DNA from: Planococcus wigleyi
Lineage (GTDB): Bacteria > Bacillota > Bacilli > Bacillales_A > Planococcaceae
Reading direction: 5' to 3'
Length of the DNA stretch: 64,000 nt
Assembly (NCBI RefSeq): GCF_014836985.1
Contig: NZ_JACSPU010000007.1
Location: forward strand, 45,838-109,837
Part shown: in pieces, positions 37,475 to 45,971 of the stretch
How positions within the stretch are numbered: the first letter of the stretch is position 1
Layout of the letters: every line of letters starts with the position of its first letter
Made by a program: the position numbers and the translations under genes
The notes under the pieces: generated by a model
The model's database searches: none
What the model saw: only the letters and a program-made list of their open reading frames with translations
What the model was told of the DNA's origin: nothing

Positions 37475-38053
37475 ATGATGACAGACCACGAAACGAATGA
37501 AACAGCAACAGAAGTTCAAGTCGCGCCGCATCGTCCCGAAACGCCGAGCTACGAGGAAGTTCTTTTTTACGAACGGAAACCTGCGGGGTTTTGGGTTCGG
37601 TTTTGGGCATATTTGATTGATTTACTGATCATTACAGCCCTTACATCGATTTTGATCAAACCCGCCTTTGCTTTAATGGGTCTTGAAACAACTGAAACCT
37701 CGTGGTATGCACCATTTGCCATCATGTCAGCCATCGTCTTCTATGGCTATTTTGTACTGATGACCAAATTCTTCAGACAGACGGTCGGAAAAATGATCAT
37801 GGGCATCCGTGTGGTATCTTTAAAGTCCAATCACTTGTCATGGACGACATTGCTGTTCCGTGAATGGATTGGCCGCTTCCTTTCAGTGACCATCTGGCCG
37901 CTTTACTGGATTGTCGGCTTTACGCCCTTAAAACAAGGAGTTCATGATTTTATCGCAGATACGACAGTGGTCCACGAAGAATCTTTCAGAAAAAACAATG
38001 TAGTGAAGAAACGTACAGACGGGTCTGGGTTGCATGAGACCAGCGCGGTTTAG
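37475..38053 (+). CDS. yteJ: YteJ, RDD-family membrane protein
   Basis: A 192-residue protein with an RDD domain: start of the domain PAGFWVRFWAYLIDLLII with the Arg and Asp that name the family, two to three membrane helices, TVGKMIMGIRVV, and HDFIADTTVV at the end. In B. subtilis YteJ acts with SppA by holding it in check. Operon with sppA (9-nt gap). SD AAGGAGGG. Confidence 0.9.
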   Translation: MMTDHETNETATEVQVAPHRPETPSYEEVLFYERKPAGFWVRFWAYLIDLLIITALTSILIKPAFALMGLETTETSWYAPFAIMSAIVFYGYFVLMTKFFRQTVGKMIMGIRVVSLKSNHLSWTTLLFREWIGRFLSVTIWPLYWIVGFTPLKQGVHDFIADTTVVHEESFRKNNVVKKRTDGSGLHETSAV

Positions 38054-38088
38054 TATGATAGATGGAAGACGAAAGTGAGGCGCTTTAA

Positions 38089-38595
38089 TTGGTACAAATT
38101 ACATTCAAGAAAAACCCTGTGACTTTACCGAACAAAGAAGTGAAAGTTGGAGAGCAGGCTCCGGAGTTTACAGTCCTGTCAACAGGTTTGGAACCGGTGA
38201 CGCTTAAGGATACAGCCGGAAAAATCCGATTGGTCAGCGTAGTGCCTTCACTGGATACGGGCGTATGCTCAGATCAGACGAAACGTTTCAGCGAAGAAGC
38301 GGCTTCCCTTGGTGACGATGTGGAGGTTCTGACGATTTCTGCTGATTTGCCGTTTGCGCAAAAGCGTTGGACGGAAATCAATAAAGTGGACGCGATTACG
38401 ACTTTATCCGATCATCGTGACCTGTCATTCGGTGAAGCTTATGGCGTGACGATGCAGGAGCTGCGATTGCTTGCCCGTTCGATTTTTGTCATTGATGGAA
38501 ACGACAAAATTGCATATGTAGAGTATGTGCCTGAAGGAACGGACCATCCGGATTACGAAAAAGCGTTGAACGCAGTTAAAGAATTAACAAACTAA
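38089..38595 (+). CDS. tpx: Thiol peroxidase Tpx lacking the resolving cysteine
   Basis: A 168-residue atypical peroxiredoxin. Peroxidatic Cys60 is present in SLDTGVCSDQTKRF. Typical Tpx proteins have a second, resolving Cys right after LPFAQKRW/F; here the residue is Thr (LPFAQKRWTE), and the whole protein has only one Cys. It should thus work as a 1-Cys enzyme, needing an outside thiol. The start is TTG 38089 behind GTGAGG. Follows yteJ, as in B. subtilis. Confidence 0.92.
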   Translation: MVQITFKKNPVTLPNKEVKVGEQAPEFTVLSTGLEPVTLKDTAGKIRLVSVVPSLDTGVCSDQTKRFSEEAASLGDDVEVLTISADLPFAQKRWTEINKVDAITTLSDHRDLSFGEAYGVTMQELRLLARSIFVIDGNDKIAYVEYVPEGTDHPDYEKALNAVKELTN

Positions 38596-38600
38596 TACTA

Positions 38601-38630
38601 GAAACCCACTCGGGAGAGTGGGTTTCCTTA
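38601..38630 (+). terminator. Hairpin after tpx
   Basis: 11-bp perfect stem GAAACCCACTC/GAGTGGGTTTC (38601-38611 with 38616-38626); the tail CTTATTG is not a strong T run, so read-through to ytxK is likely. Confidence 0.55.
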
Positions 38631-38647
38631 TTGAGGACGGCGAAAGC

Positions 38648-39571
38648 ATGAATTCTATGATGGAAAAGACATTTAATTTTATTGATAATCACACAACGGC
38701 TATCCAGAAAGAGCAGGATAATGCTTATTTGGAAAGTCTGTTGACCACTACTGAAAATTGGCTGGACGGCATCATCAAGCCCGAGGAGGGAGCCAGCAAG
38801 GAAGACATCCGTAAAGCACTTCAGCTGGCTGTACTTAAAGGCATGAAAGAGCATATTCAGCCGCATCATCAAATGACTCCGGACGCACTTGGGTTATTGG
38901 TCGGCTATCTGGTGGAATTATTCGTTAAAAAAGAACAGGCCGTTATTTTGGATCCGGCTGTCGGCACTGGCAATCTGCTGCTGACTGTAATGAATTACTT
39001 GGACGGCCGAATGACAGGAGCGGGTGTAGAGCTGGATGACCTGTTGATTCGACTGGCTTCCAATGCCGGCAACCTGGTTGAACAGCCCATCACTTTCTAT
39101 TTGCAGGATGCGCTGCAGCCTTTATTGATCGACCCGGTGGACGTAGTGGTTTCAGATCTGCCAGTGGGCTATTATCCCGACGAGGAAACAGCAGCAACTT
39201 ATGAGTTGAAGGCGGATGAAGGCATGTCCTATGCTCACCACCTCTTTATCGAACAATCATTGAAGCATACGGCTGAAGGCGGATATCTGTTTTTTATCGT
39301 GCCGAAAGCTTTATTTGAATCAGCGCAGGCGAGCCAATTGCATAGTTTCCTGAAAAAACATGCCCATATCCAGGCTGTCATGGAATTGCCGGAAACCCTG
39401 TTCAAGAACTCGGCCCACGCTAAAGGGATTTTGGTTTTGCAGAAAAAGCAAGAAGGCGTCAAAGCACCGAAGGAAGTGCTGTTGGCACGCGTTCCGAATA
39501 TGTCCAAACCGGAATCCATGTCTAAATTCTTCTCACAGGTTGCAGGTTGGTTTAAAGAAAACAAAGAATAG
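38648..39571 (+). CDS. ytxK: YtxK, adenine-specific DNA-methylase-like SAM protein
   Basis: About 307 residues. Helical N-terminal part, then a SAM fold: motif I LDPAVGTGNLLLTV (near 105) and a catalytic-type motif VVSDLPVGYYP where DNA N6-methylases have NPPY. The methylation target is unknown; restriction partners are absent. Bacillus ytxK sits between tpx and ackA; ackA is missing here. ATG 38648 behind GAGG; ATG 38657 is an alternative. Confidence 0.87.
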   Translation: MNSMMEKTFNFIDNHTTAIQKEQDNAYLESLLTTTENWLDGIIKPEEGASKEDIRKALQLAVLKGMKEHIQPHHQMTPDALGLLVGYLVELFVKKEQAVILDPAVGTGNLLLTVMNYLDGRMTGAGVELDDLLIRLASNAGNLVEQPITFYLQDALQPLLIDPVDVVVSDLPVGYYPDEETAATYELKADEGMSYAHHLFIEQSLKHTAEGGYLFFIVPKALFESAQASQLHSFLKKHAHIQAVMELPETLFKNSAHAKGILVLQKKQEGVKAPKEVLLARVPNMSKPESMSKFFSQVAGWFKENKE

Positions 39572-39584
39572 AGAAGCGTGTTTA

Positions 39585-39593
39585 TGCTATACT
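39585..39593 (+). promoter_or_regulatory. Extended -10 promoter of the small basic protein gene
   Basis: TG-C-TATACT at 39585-39593, about 52 nt before the start; -35 weak. Confidence 0.5.
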
Positions 39594-39644
39594 TAAGCTA
39601 TAAAACATCCATATGCACTATTTTAATGAAAAGAGGGATGCGCA

Positions 39645-39830
39645 ATGACTGAGTCAAACGAAGCGCCGAAAAAAGTTAGTTTGCAGGAAGCTGTAAAACG
39701 CCAATTGGAAGCTAAAAAAAACCAGGAGTCAGGCAAACAGTCTGGCGGCAACGCTTCACTTTCAACCAAGAAAATGAAGAGCCAGCAATCAAAGAAAGTC
39801 AGCAATAACCGCCGTAAAATGGGTACGTAA
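39645..39830 (+). CDS. Small basic protein, function unknown
   Basis: A 61-residue very hydrophilic protein rich in Lys, Gln and Ser with no Cys and no membrane segment. Visible parts are KVSLQEAVKRQLEAKKN and a basic end KKVSNNRRKMG. It has a good ribosome site (AGAGGG), its own likely promoter and a terminator, so it is probably real. Likely disordered; nucleic-acid binding is only a thought from its charge. I do not recognise a family. Confidence 0.72.
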   Translation: MTESNEAPKKVSLQEAVKRQLEAKKNQESGKQSGGNASLSTKKMKSQQSKKVSNNRRKMGT

Positions 39831-39845
39831 TGAACGGCAAATGAC

Positions 39846-39880
39846 GAAAGGCAAGGGAGTCTATCCTTTGCCTTTTTTCT
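39846..39880 (+). terminator. Terminator of the small basic protein gene
   Basis: AAAGGCAA pairs with TTGCCTTT, with T run. Confidence 0.78.
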
Positions 39881-39965
39881 ATGAGGAAAATTCTAGATTA
39901 AATTCTTGGTATAGAATGTGTATACTATAGTTGATTGAATATTCGGATATAAGGAGGAAACCGAT

Positions 39966-40838
39966 ATGCATGCCAATCTGCAACCTGCCTTTGACTCCAG
40001 CACTTTTCAGGCGGACTGTGCCAATTGTTTTGGGCTATGCTGCGTGGCACTGGCCTTTACCGTTTCAGCCGACTTTCCGGTCGACAAGGAAAGGGGCATT
40101 GCCTGCAAAAACCTGCAGGATGATTTTCGCTGTGCCATCCATCGGAACTTAAAGCTTTCCGGCTACAGCGGCTGCACAACATTCGATTGTCTTGGGGCTG
40201 GACAAAAAGTATCGCAGCAGACATTCGGGGGCATTAGTTGGAAAGACGATCCGAAATCAGCTTCCCAAATGTTTCAAGTACTGCCGATTATGCAGCAGCT
40301 CCAGGAAATGCTGCTGTACCTCACCGAGGGAATCGAGCGCTGCACTGATAGGCAGCTACAGGAAACTCTGCAAAACAGCAGACGGGAAACCGATAAATTG
40401 ACACAAGCATCTGCTGAACAGCTATTGGCTGCAAATCTGCCGAAAATGCGCCGATCCATTAACGAATTGCTTGTGCAAGTCAGTGAACAGGTCCGTCTTG
40501 AATCGGGACGTTTAGGCAAAAAACAGCAGAAGAAAAAAGGCCCGGATTACCAGGGAGCGAACTTGATGGGGGAGAAACTTAAGGGACGCGATATAAGAGG
40601 CGCGAATTTTAGAGGTGCATACTTGATTGGTGCCGATTTGAGTGATTCCGATTTAAGGAATTCGGATTTTATCGGTGCGGACCTGCGGGATTGCAACTTA
40701 AGCGGAGTCGATTTAACAGGCGCTATTTTTCTGACGCAAATGCAAGTAAATTCGGCAAAGGGAGATGCAGACACTTGCTTGCCGCCTCTCTTGTCGAAGC
40801 CTGCTCATTGGGAAAGTGCCGGGCGATCTCTGTGGTAA
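39966..40838 (+). CDS. Cys-rich (YkgJ-like) domain fused to pentapeptide repeats
   Basis: A 290-residue protein. Residues 15-85 hold eight Cys in the pattern CxxCxxxCC, C(x)nC, CxxxxC (DCANCFGLCC, GIACKN, DFRCAIH, GCTTFDC), close to the YkgJ/UPF0153 putative zinc- or iron-chelating domain. A helical middle (about 105-190) follows. Residues 195-265 are pentapeptide repeats of the A(D/N)LxX type (GANFRGAYLIGADLSDSDLR), which fold as a right-handed beta helix. Some related proteins are labelled as oxetanocin-A resistance, but function is unknown. SD AAGGAGG. A 3' RDD gene is 28 nt downstream. Confidence 0.82.
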   Translation: MHANLQPAFDSSTFQADCANCFGLCCVALAFTVSADFPVDKERGIACKNLQDDFRCAIHRNLKLSGYSGCTTFDCLGAGQKVSQQTFGGISWKDDPKSASQMFQVLPIMQQLQEMLLYLTEGIERCTDRQLQETLQNSRRETDKLTQASAEQLLAANLPKMRRSINELLVQVSEQVRLESGRLGKKQQKKKGPDYQGANLMGEKLKGRDIRGANFRGAYLIGADLSDSDLRNSDFIGADLRDCNLSGVDLTGAIFLTQMQVNSAKGDADTCLPPLLSKPAHWESAGRSLW

Positions 40839-40866
40839 CGTGATAGCTAAAAAGAGGAGGGATAGG

Positions 40867-41388
40867 ATGCCTGCAGGATTGTGGCTGCGGTTCCAGGCTT
40901 TTGCCGCTGATTATTTATTGATTTTTGGCTACTTGCTGTTGGTGATGGTTGTTTCGCTGTTTTTAATTCCCTCTCTTCAGGAATTATTTCAAGCTTCTCC
41001 AGGAAAGGCTCAGCTGACCGGTTTCTTATTGGTCACTTTACCGGTTTCGCTTTATTTTGTTGTTACGGATTCGCGTCTGGGCAGGCAATCATTGGGCAAA
41101 CGCAAAATCCATATTCAAGTGGTTGATGAAAACCGCCAAGCGATTTCCGTTTCCCGTGCTGTCTTGCGGACTGCATTAAAATTTTTGCCTTGGGAATTGT
41201 CCCATTTCATGGCATACCGTATGATTTATTTAGGGGATGGAGCAGTTCAGTTAATGGATTATGTTGTGGGCGGCTTGGTCTACGCATTGATTTTTTTGTA
41301 TATTCTCATGGCTATATTCACGAAAAACAAACAGTCACTTTATGATTGGATTGCAAAAACCCATGTAGTGAAATCAAATTTTTCCTAA
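40867..41388 (+). CDS. RDD-family membrane protein
   Basis: A 173-residue RDD protein (PAGLWLRFQAFAADYLLIF, then three or so membrane helices, RQSLGKRKIHIQVVD, SLYDWIAKTHVV). ATG 40867 behind GAGGAGGG; an upstream frame overlapping the previous gene is rejected. It is the second RDD protein in the window after YteJ and is probably co-transcribed with the Cys-rich pentapeptide gene. Function unknown; RDD proteins have been linked to ion transport. Confidence 0.85.
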   Translation: MPAGLWLRFQAFAADYLLIFGYLLLVMVVSLFLIPSLQELFQASPGKAQLTGFLLVTLPVSLYFVVTDSRLGRQSLGKRKIHIQVVDENRQAISVSRAVLRTALKFLPWELSHFMAYRMIYLGDGAVQLMDYVVGGLVYALIFLYILMAIFTKNKQSLYDWIAKTHVVKSNFS

Positions 41389-41394
41389 AAAGTA

Positions 41395-41422
41395 TTGACT
41401 TGAGGAAGAGAACTGGTAGAAT
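41395..41422 (+). promoter_or_regulatory. Promoter of the NhaC-family gene
   Basis: -35 TTGACT (41395-41400), 16-nt spacer with TGG before -10 TAGAAT (41417-41422). Directly followed by the T-box leader. Confidence 0.72.
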
Positions 41423-41428
41423 CTATTT

Positions 41429-41680
41429 CAATATACTTTTAAAAAATCAACTATTGATAAATAAAGCGATCGATGATTTAGTAGGCAATTTGTGTGCAGC
41501 AGCAAGAGACTGGATGGCAGGTGTGAATTCAGGCAGCAAATTGGATGAAATACACCATCAGTTGGGATCGTTTCGAAAAGAAGTGGATGTTTTGAACTGT
41601 CAAAGCATCAAATTGGGTGGTAACGCGGAGAAAACCTTCGTCCCTTTATGGGGATGAGTGGTTTTCTCTTTTTTTTTATA
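41429..41680 (+). ncRNA. Tyr-type T-box leader of an NhaC-family transporter
   Basis: T-box features: AAGAGACTGGATGG in stem I, a TAC (Tyr) codon at 41551-41553 in the probable specifier loop (context GAAATACACC, like GAATTACAGG in the tyrS leader), T-box GGGTGGTAACGCGG at 41615-41628, and a terminator GAGAAAACC/GGTTTTCTC with T run ending near 41677. Uncharged tRNA-Tyr should turn on the transporter gene. Confidence 0.88.
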
Positions 41681-41699
41681 GGAAAAAGGAGTGTTCAAT

Positions 41700-43085
41700 A
41701 TGTACCAGATCAAACCGGTGATTACACCGAAATTTGCAGAAGCATTTGCACTGATAGTTATTATTTTTCTGTTGATCAGCATCAGCATCATCCGCTTTGA
41801 ATCGGTTCCGCATATTCCGATTCTGTTGTCGATTCTATTGCTGTTCGGCTATGGCTTGTTGAAGAAAGTGTCGTACCGGACGCTGGAAAAAGGCTTGGTG
41901 GAAGGGGCCGGAGCTGGAATGAGTGCCGTATTCCTGTTTTTCTTTATCGGCATACTTATCAGCAGCTGGATGATCAGCGGAACCATTCCGACACTGATTT
42001 TCACGGGATTCACGTTGATTTCCATGACGTTCTTCTACGCCATTGTCTTTATTGTGACTTCATTGATCGGCTTGTCCATCGGCAGTTCCTTGACGACCGT
42101 TGCGACAATCGGGGTTGCTTTTATCGGTATGGCGACAGCAATGGATTTGTCATTGGCGATTACAGCAGGAGCGATTGTGTCAGGTGCCTTTTTTGGAGAT
42201 AAAATGTCACCGTTATCTGATACGACGAATCTGGCTTCCACAATTGTTGGAGTGGACCTGTTTGAACATATTCGCAATATGGGCTGGACAACTATTCCGG
42301 CATTTGGCATTACATTAATTTTGTTTGCGTTGCTTTCTCCTGAAACAGCTGGCGCAAGTGTGCAAGACGTAACGCTCTTTAAAGAAGGGCTTAAAACCAC
42401 CGGGATGATTCACTGGTATACGATTATCCCATTGGCTGTACTGATCATTTCGACACTCATGAAAATACCCGCATTAATGACGCTGGCTTTGAGCTCGATA
42501 TCCGCTATCTTCATTTCTTTTCTCCATCAGAGTTCGACGGCATCCGAGATTTTTTCAGTACTGTTCAGTGGGTACGTATCCACGACAGGGATTGAAGAAA
42601 TTGATGCATTGCTGTCCCGCGGCGGAATGGAAAGTATGATGTTCACTGTGGCATTGGTGCTGCTCGCACTCAGCATGGGTGGCTTGTTGTTTACATTGGG
42701 CATTGTCCAATGTTTGCTGGCAACTATAGAGAGCTTGCTGAAAAAGGTTTCATCTGTCATTGCTGCTTCTGCTTTAACGGCAATCGGCATCAATGTGCTG
42801 ATCGGCGAACAATACTTGTCGATATTGTTAACTGGGCAAGCATTTAAAGAACCTTATGACAAAGTAGGGCTGGCGGGGAAAAACCTTAGCCGAGTGATGG
42901 AGGATGCAGGGACCGTGGTCAATCCACTCGTACCCTGGAGCGTCTGTGGAATCTTTATTACAGGGGTCATCGGTGTTTCGACGCTTGATTATCTTCCTTT
43001 CGCCTTCTTTTGCCTCTTGTCTCCATTATTGACTGTGCTGTTTGGTTTTACAGGAAAAACCTTGACGTACAAGCAAGCTAAATAA
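41700..43085 (+). CDS. NhaC-family transporter under Tyr T-box control, likely tyrosine uptake
   Basis: A 461-residue integral membrane protein of the NhaC family with about twelve hydrophobic segments and the motifs GAFFGDKMSPLSDTTNLAS and EDAGTVVNPLVPWS. Family members are usually labelled Na+/H+ antiporters, but some exchange organic substrates (for example malate/lactate). The Tyr-specific leader argues that this one brings in tyrosine or a precursor, probably coupled to sodium or protons (inference). ATG 41700 lies 7 nt after AAAGGAG. Confidence 0.88.
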   Translation: MYQIKPVITPKFAEAFALIVIIFLLISISIIRFESVPHIPILLSILLLFGYGLLKKVSYRTLEKGLVEGAGAGMSAVFLFFFIGILISSWMISGTIPTLIFTGFTLISMTFFYAIVFIVTSLIGLSIGSSLTTVATIGVAFIGMATAMDLSLAITAGAIVSGAFFGDKMSPLSDTTNLASTIVGVDLFEHIRNMGWTTIPAFGITLILFALLSPETAGASVQDVTLFKEGLKTTGMIHWYTIIPLAVLIISTLMKIPALMTLALSSISAIFISFLHQSSTASEIFSVLFSGYVSTTGIEEIDALLSRGGMESMMFTVALVLLALSMGGLLFTLGIVQCLLATIESLLKKVSSVIAASALTAIGINVLIGEQYLSILLTGQAFKEPYDKVGLAGKNLSRVMEDAGTVVNPLVPWSVCGIFITGVIGVSTLDYLPFAFFCLLSPLLTVLFGFTGKTLTYKQAK

Positions 43086-43099
43086 AATAGAAAAGCAGG

Positions 43100-43132
43100 A
43101 ACAGGTGATGCTTAGGCTCATCTGTTTTTATT
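43100..43132 (+). terminator. Terminator of the NhaC-family gene
   Basis: AACAGGTGA pairs with TCATCTGTT (one G-U), then TTTTATTT. Confidence 0.75.
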
Positions 43133-43226
43133 TCAGTAGAGGGAATTTCGAAAGGGAGTCGAATAGTACTCGTAACAGACTATTTTGCCGCCATGCCTCG
43201 GAAAAACAGTCGAAGGAGTGGATAAA

Positions 43227-43646
43227 ATGTATCAATCTTTTTTATTAGCCGTAGACGGTTCGGAGAATTCCATGCGGGCTGGCAAACAAGCCGCACAACT
43301 GGCATCTCTGATAAAAGGTGTGGAAGTGACGGTGTTATATGTTTCGGATTTCAACGAAGACAGCAACGAAGAAGTGCATGATGGCGGTTCGATTGAGTTT
43401 GAACTGTCGCGTAAGAAAAAAATCCAGCCTGTCAGAGAATCATTGGAGCATGAAAATATCTATTATAAAACGGAAATCATGCATGGCCGGCCGGCGCCAG
43501 TCATCATCGAGCTGGCTAATGACGGCAATTTTGATTTGGTGGTCATCGGCAGCAGAGGGTTGAATCCGATTTCTGAAATGGTTTTAGGGAGCGTCAGCCA
43601 TAAAGTCTTAAATCATGTGCATTGTCCAGTTCTCGTCGTGAAATAA
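43227..43646 (+). CDS. Universal stress protein (UspA family)
   Basis: A 139-residue single UspA domain with the ATP-binding pattern VVIGSRGLNPISEMVLGSVSHKV (G-2x-G-9x-G-S) split across that stretch, so nucleotide binding is likely. Start MYQSFLLAVDGSENS. SD AAGGAG. A sigma-B promoter was searched for upstream and not found. Second UspA protein of the window is at 47659-48165. Confidence 0.88.
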   Translation: MYQSFLLAVDGSENSMRAGKQAAQLASLIKGVEVTVLYVSDFNEDSNEEVHDGGSIEFELSRKKKIQPVRESLEHENIYYKTEIMHGRPAPVIIELANDGNFDLVVIGSRGLNPISEMVLGSVSHKVLNHVHCPVLVVK

Positions 43647-43670
43647 GGCAGACCGGTCAGCATTCGATTC

Positions 43671-43679
43671 TGGTATACT
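43671..43679 (+). promoter_or_regulatory. Extended -10 promoter of the PhnA-like gene
   Basis: TGG-TATACT at 43671-43679, about 63 nt before the start codon; -35 poor. Confidence 0.45.
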
Positions 43680-43741
43680 GGAGAAAATGATCGGTCTGCC
43701 AGTTGCTTGAGATACTGCAAGACCAGCTGGAGGAAAAATCA

Positions 43742-44083
43742 ATGGAAAATTTACCGAATTGTCCCGAATGCAACTCTGAGTATACGTATGAAGATGGCCG
43801 CTTGCTGGTATGTCCGGAATGCGCTCACGAGTGGAGCCTTGTAGCTGAGGCTGAAAACGCGGAAGCAGAACAGCTTGTTAAAGATGCCAATGGCACGCTT
43901 CTGAAAGATGGAGACGCGGTTACTGTCATCAAAGATTTGAAAGTCAAAGGCAGTTCTTCTACTTTGAAGATTGGCACTAAAGTAAAGAGTATCCGTTTGG
44001 TAGAAGGCGACCATAACATCGATTGCAAAATTGATGGTTTTGGCGCAATGAAGCTGAAATCGGAATTCGTCAAAAAAGCGTAA
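43742..44083 (+). CDS. PhnA/YjdM-like zinc ribbon protein
   Basis: A 113-residue protein with two Cys pairs ([14 protein letters not shown] and [10 protein letters not shown]) forming a zinc ribbon, then the PhnA C-terminal domain ([20 protein letters not shown]...). Despite the name it is not needed for phosphonate breakdown and its job is unknown. ATG 43742 follows GGAGG. Single-gene unit with a very strong terminator. Confidence 0.9.
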   Translation: MENLPNCPECNSEYTYEDGRLLVCPECAHEWSLVAEAENAEAEQLVKDANGTLLKDGDAVTVIKDLKVKGSSSTLKIGTKVKSIRLVEGDHNIDCKIDGFGAMKLKSEFVKKA

Positions 44084-44088
44084 CGTGA

Positions 44089-44134
44089 AAAGACCCCGTG
44101 CAAACTTAGCGAAAAGTTTGCACGGGGTCTTTCG
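44089..44134. terminator. Bidirectional terminator
   Basis: 19-bp perfect stem (44089-44107 region with 44114-44132), T-rich end; shared with the convergent queE. Confidence 0.88.
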
Positions 44135-44173
44135 ATTATAAAGAAACTAACAGATATTCTACTCGGCCAACTG

Positions 44174-44881
44174 TCATACGCCGCGTTTATTGCCCCAAAC
44201 CAACGTGTGCAATTGAGGCAATACCTTCACGTCGTTCATAACGGAAGAGCGTACATGGTAATCGATCAATTGCTCGTACCGCTGCAGCAAATCGGCGACC
44301 AGCTGCGTGTCATCCGTTGTCGCTGTGTCTTCATTGCCGGTCTGAAGAAAGAACGGAACAGCTGGATAACGCTGATGAAGATTTTCTGCATAGGCAAAAT
44401 CATCCTGGTCGAATACAACGACTTTCAAACTGACATTGGCGTTTTGCAGTTTGTCGATAAAGAAATCCAATTTGGCAAAATCCGTCGACATGCCTGAGCT
44501 GGGTGGTTTAGGTGATAATGTGATGTCATCGATTGCTGCCAGCCAGTCTTGCCAAATAGAGGCCTGTGTCTCAACAGCAACTTTCCAGCCCTGCTGGTGG
44601 CAAAGATCGACCAATTCAGCTATGCCCTTGTGGAGTGCAGGATTGCCTCCGGAAATGGTGACGTGTGAAAATGCCTTGCCGCCTATGCGGATCAATTCTT
44701 CAATAATTTCTCCAGGCTGCTTGGAAGTGCTGGTGCCTGTGCCATCCCAAGTGAATTTTGAATCACACCAAGAGCAGGAATAGTCGCATCCAGCGGTGCG
44801 CACGAACATGGTTTTTTGCCCCATGACCATGCCTTCTCCCTGTATAGTCGGACCAAAGATTTCCATGACGGGAATTCTCAT
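44174..44881 (-). CDS. queE: 7-carboxy-7-deazaguanine synthase QueE
   Basis: A 235-residue radical-SAM enzyme of the queuosine pathway, turning 6-carboxytetrahydropterin into 7-carboxy-7-deazaguanine. Cluster cysteines C32, C36 and C39 in GCDYSCSWC form the classic CxxxCxxC. TISGGNPALHKG is the SAM-binding GGxP-like motif. ATG 44881 overlaps the queD stop (ATGA), with AAGGAGG inside queD; a longer upstream frame is a shadow of queD. Confidence 0.95.
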   Translation of the reverse strand: MRIPVMEIFGPTIQGEGMVMGQKTMFVRTAGCDYSCSWCDSKFTWDGTGTSTSKQPGEIIEELIRIGGKAFSHVTISGGNPALHKGIAELVDLCHQQGWKVAVETQASIWQDWLAAIDDITLSPKPPSSGMSTDFAKLDFFIDKLQNANVSLKVVVFDQDDFAYAENLHQRYPAVPFFLQTGNEDTATTDDTQLVADLLQRYEQLIDYHVRSSVMNDVKVLPQLHTLVWGNKRGV

Positions 44882-45303
44882 GACAGGTCCTCCTTGCGCG
44901 GCCGGTAGACCACATAGCTTGTCGGCGTTTCGCGGACAATGACCTGCAGGCAGTCGGGCCGGTTGCTTTTCGTTTTCAGCACATGCTGAATGGACTGCCA
45001 AACCTGCTGGGCAAGCAATTCAGTAGTGGGAAATTTAGTTGCAAATTCAGGATGATCATTCAAGACACTGTGGTCGTATTTTTTATGAATCAATTCTTTC
45101 AGTAATTTAAAGTCAATCAGGAAACCGGTAGCGTCAAGCTCATTGCCGGCAATGGTAATGTTCAGGTGGTAAGTATGGCCGTGCATCATCCGGCATTTTC
45201 CGGCATCTTCGCTGGGAATAAAATGTGCTGCAGAGAAATGCAGGTCTTTATTGAGTTCGAATTGAAAGTTATGCGTAGCTGTCGGATAAAATTGCTGCAT
45301 CAT
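44878..45303 (-). CDS. queD: 6-carboxy-5,6,7,8-tetrahydropterin synthase QueD
   Basis: A 141-residue T-fold enzyme. Zinc ligands H27, H41 and H43 ([17 protein letters not shown]), catalytic Cys37 in GKCRM. It converts 7,8-dihydroneopterin triphosphate to 6-carboxytetrahydropterin. ATG 45303 overlaps the queC stop by four bases (ATGA), so queC-queD-queE are translationally coupled. Confidence 0.95.
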   Translation of the reverse strand: MMQQFYPTATHNFQFELNKDLHFSAAHFIPSEDAGKCRMMHGHTYHLNITIAGNELDATGFLIDFKLLKELIHKKYDHSVLNDHPEFATKFPTTELLAQQVWQSIQHVLKTKSNRPDCLQVIVRETPTSYVVYRPRKEDLS

Positions 45304-45965
45304 ACGATTGTACCTGCCGATTTTTTCGTTTGATAACGGGCGAGCCCTTCGTTGCGCAATTGACAGGCAGGGCAATCTCCGCAGCCGGTGCTCGGAATGC
45401 CGTTATAGCAGGTCAGTGTTTTCTCCTGGACAAACTCAAATGCATCAAGTGTATCGGAGAGCTCCCAGACTTCGGACTTATCCAGCCACATCAACGGCGT
45501 GTGGATAATGAATTGCTTGTCCATGGCCAAATTCAATGTGACATTCAACGAACGGATAAAAGTATCGCGGCAATCGGGATAGCCGCTGAAATCCGTTTGG
45601 CTGACACCGGTGATCAAATGCCGTGAACCGATGGCATCTGCATAAACCGCTGCAAACGACAGGAATAAGTGGTTTCTGCCTGGCACAAAAGTGGAAGGCA
45701 GTTGCCCTTCTTCATCGGTGACTTCAATATCATCACGCGTCAATGCATTCGCGGATAATTGATTGATCAAAGTCATATCCAATACTTTGAAAGAGACGCC
45801 GAGTTCTTCTGCGATTTTTCGTGCACATTCAATTTCAGCTGAATGGCGCTGGCCATAATCGAATGTGACCGTGGCCACTTCCTTAAAATTCTTGATGGCC
45901 CAAAACAGACAAGTGGTGCTGTCCTGGCCGCCGCTGAAAACAACGACTGCTTTTTCATTTTTCAT
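45300..45965 (-). CDS. queC: 7-cyano-7-deazaguanine synthase QueC
   Basis: A 221-residue PP-loop ATPase making preQ0 from 7-carboxy-7-deazaguanine and ammonia. PP-loop [12 protein letters not shown] (8-19) and zinc site near the C terminus ([15 protein letters not shown]). ATG 45965 lies behind AAGGAG, a ribosome site that is part of the preQ1 riboswitch. queF, which often ends this operon in Bacillus, is absent here. Confidence 0.95.
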   Translation of the reverse strand: MKNEKAVVVFSGGQDSTTCLFWAIKNFKEVATVTFDYGQRHSAEIECARKIAEELGVSFKVLDMTLINQLSANALTRDDIEVTDEEGQLPSTFVPGRNHLFLSFAAVYADAIGSRHLITGVSQTDFSGYPDCRDTFIRSLNVTLNLAMDKQFIIHTPLMWLDKSEVWELSDTLDAFEFVQEKTLTCYNGIPSTGCGDCPACQLRNEGLARYQTKKSAGTIV

Positions 45966-45971
45966 CTGTAA

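Noticed and set aside
41346..41657. Plus-strand 103-codon frame between the RDD gene and the NhaC-family gene
   Set aside because: It lies in the T-box leader, whose conserved RNA motifs explain the sequence.
43110..43150. GTTTTT...GGGAAT before the UspA gene at 43227 as sigma-B promoter
   Set aside because: Spacer is only 11 nt, both boxes are off, and the T run belongs to the preceding terminator.
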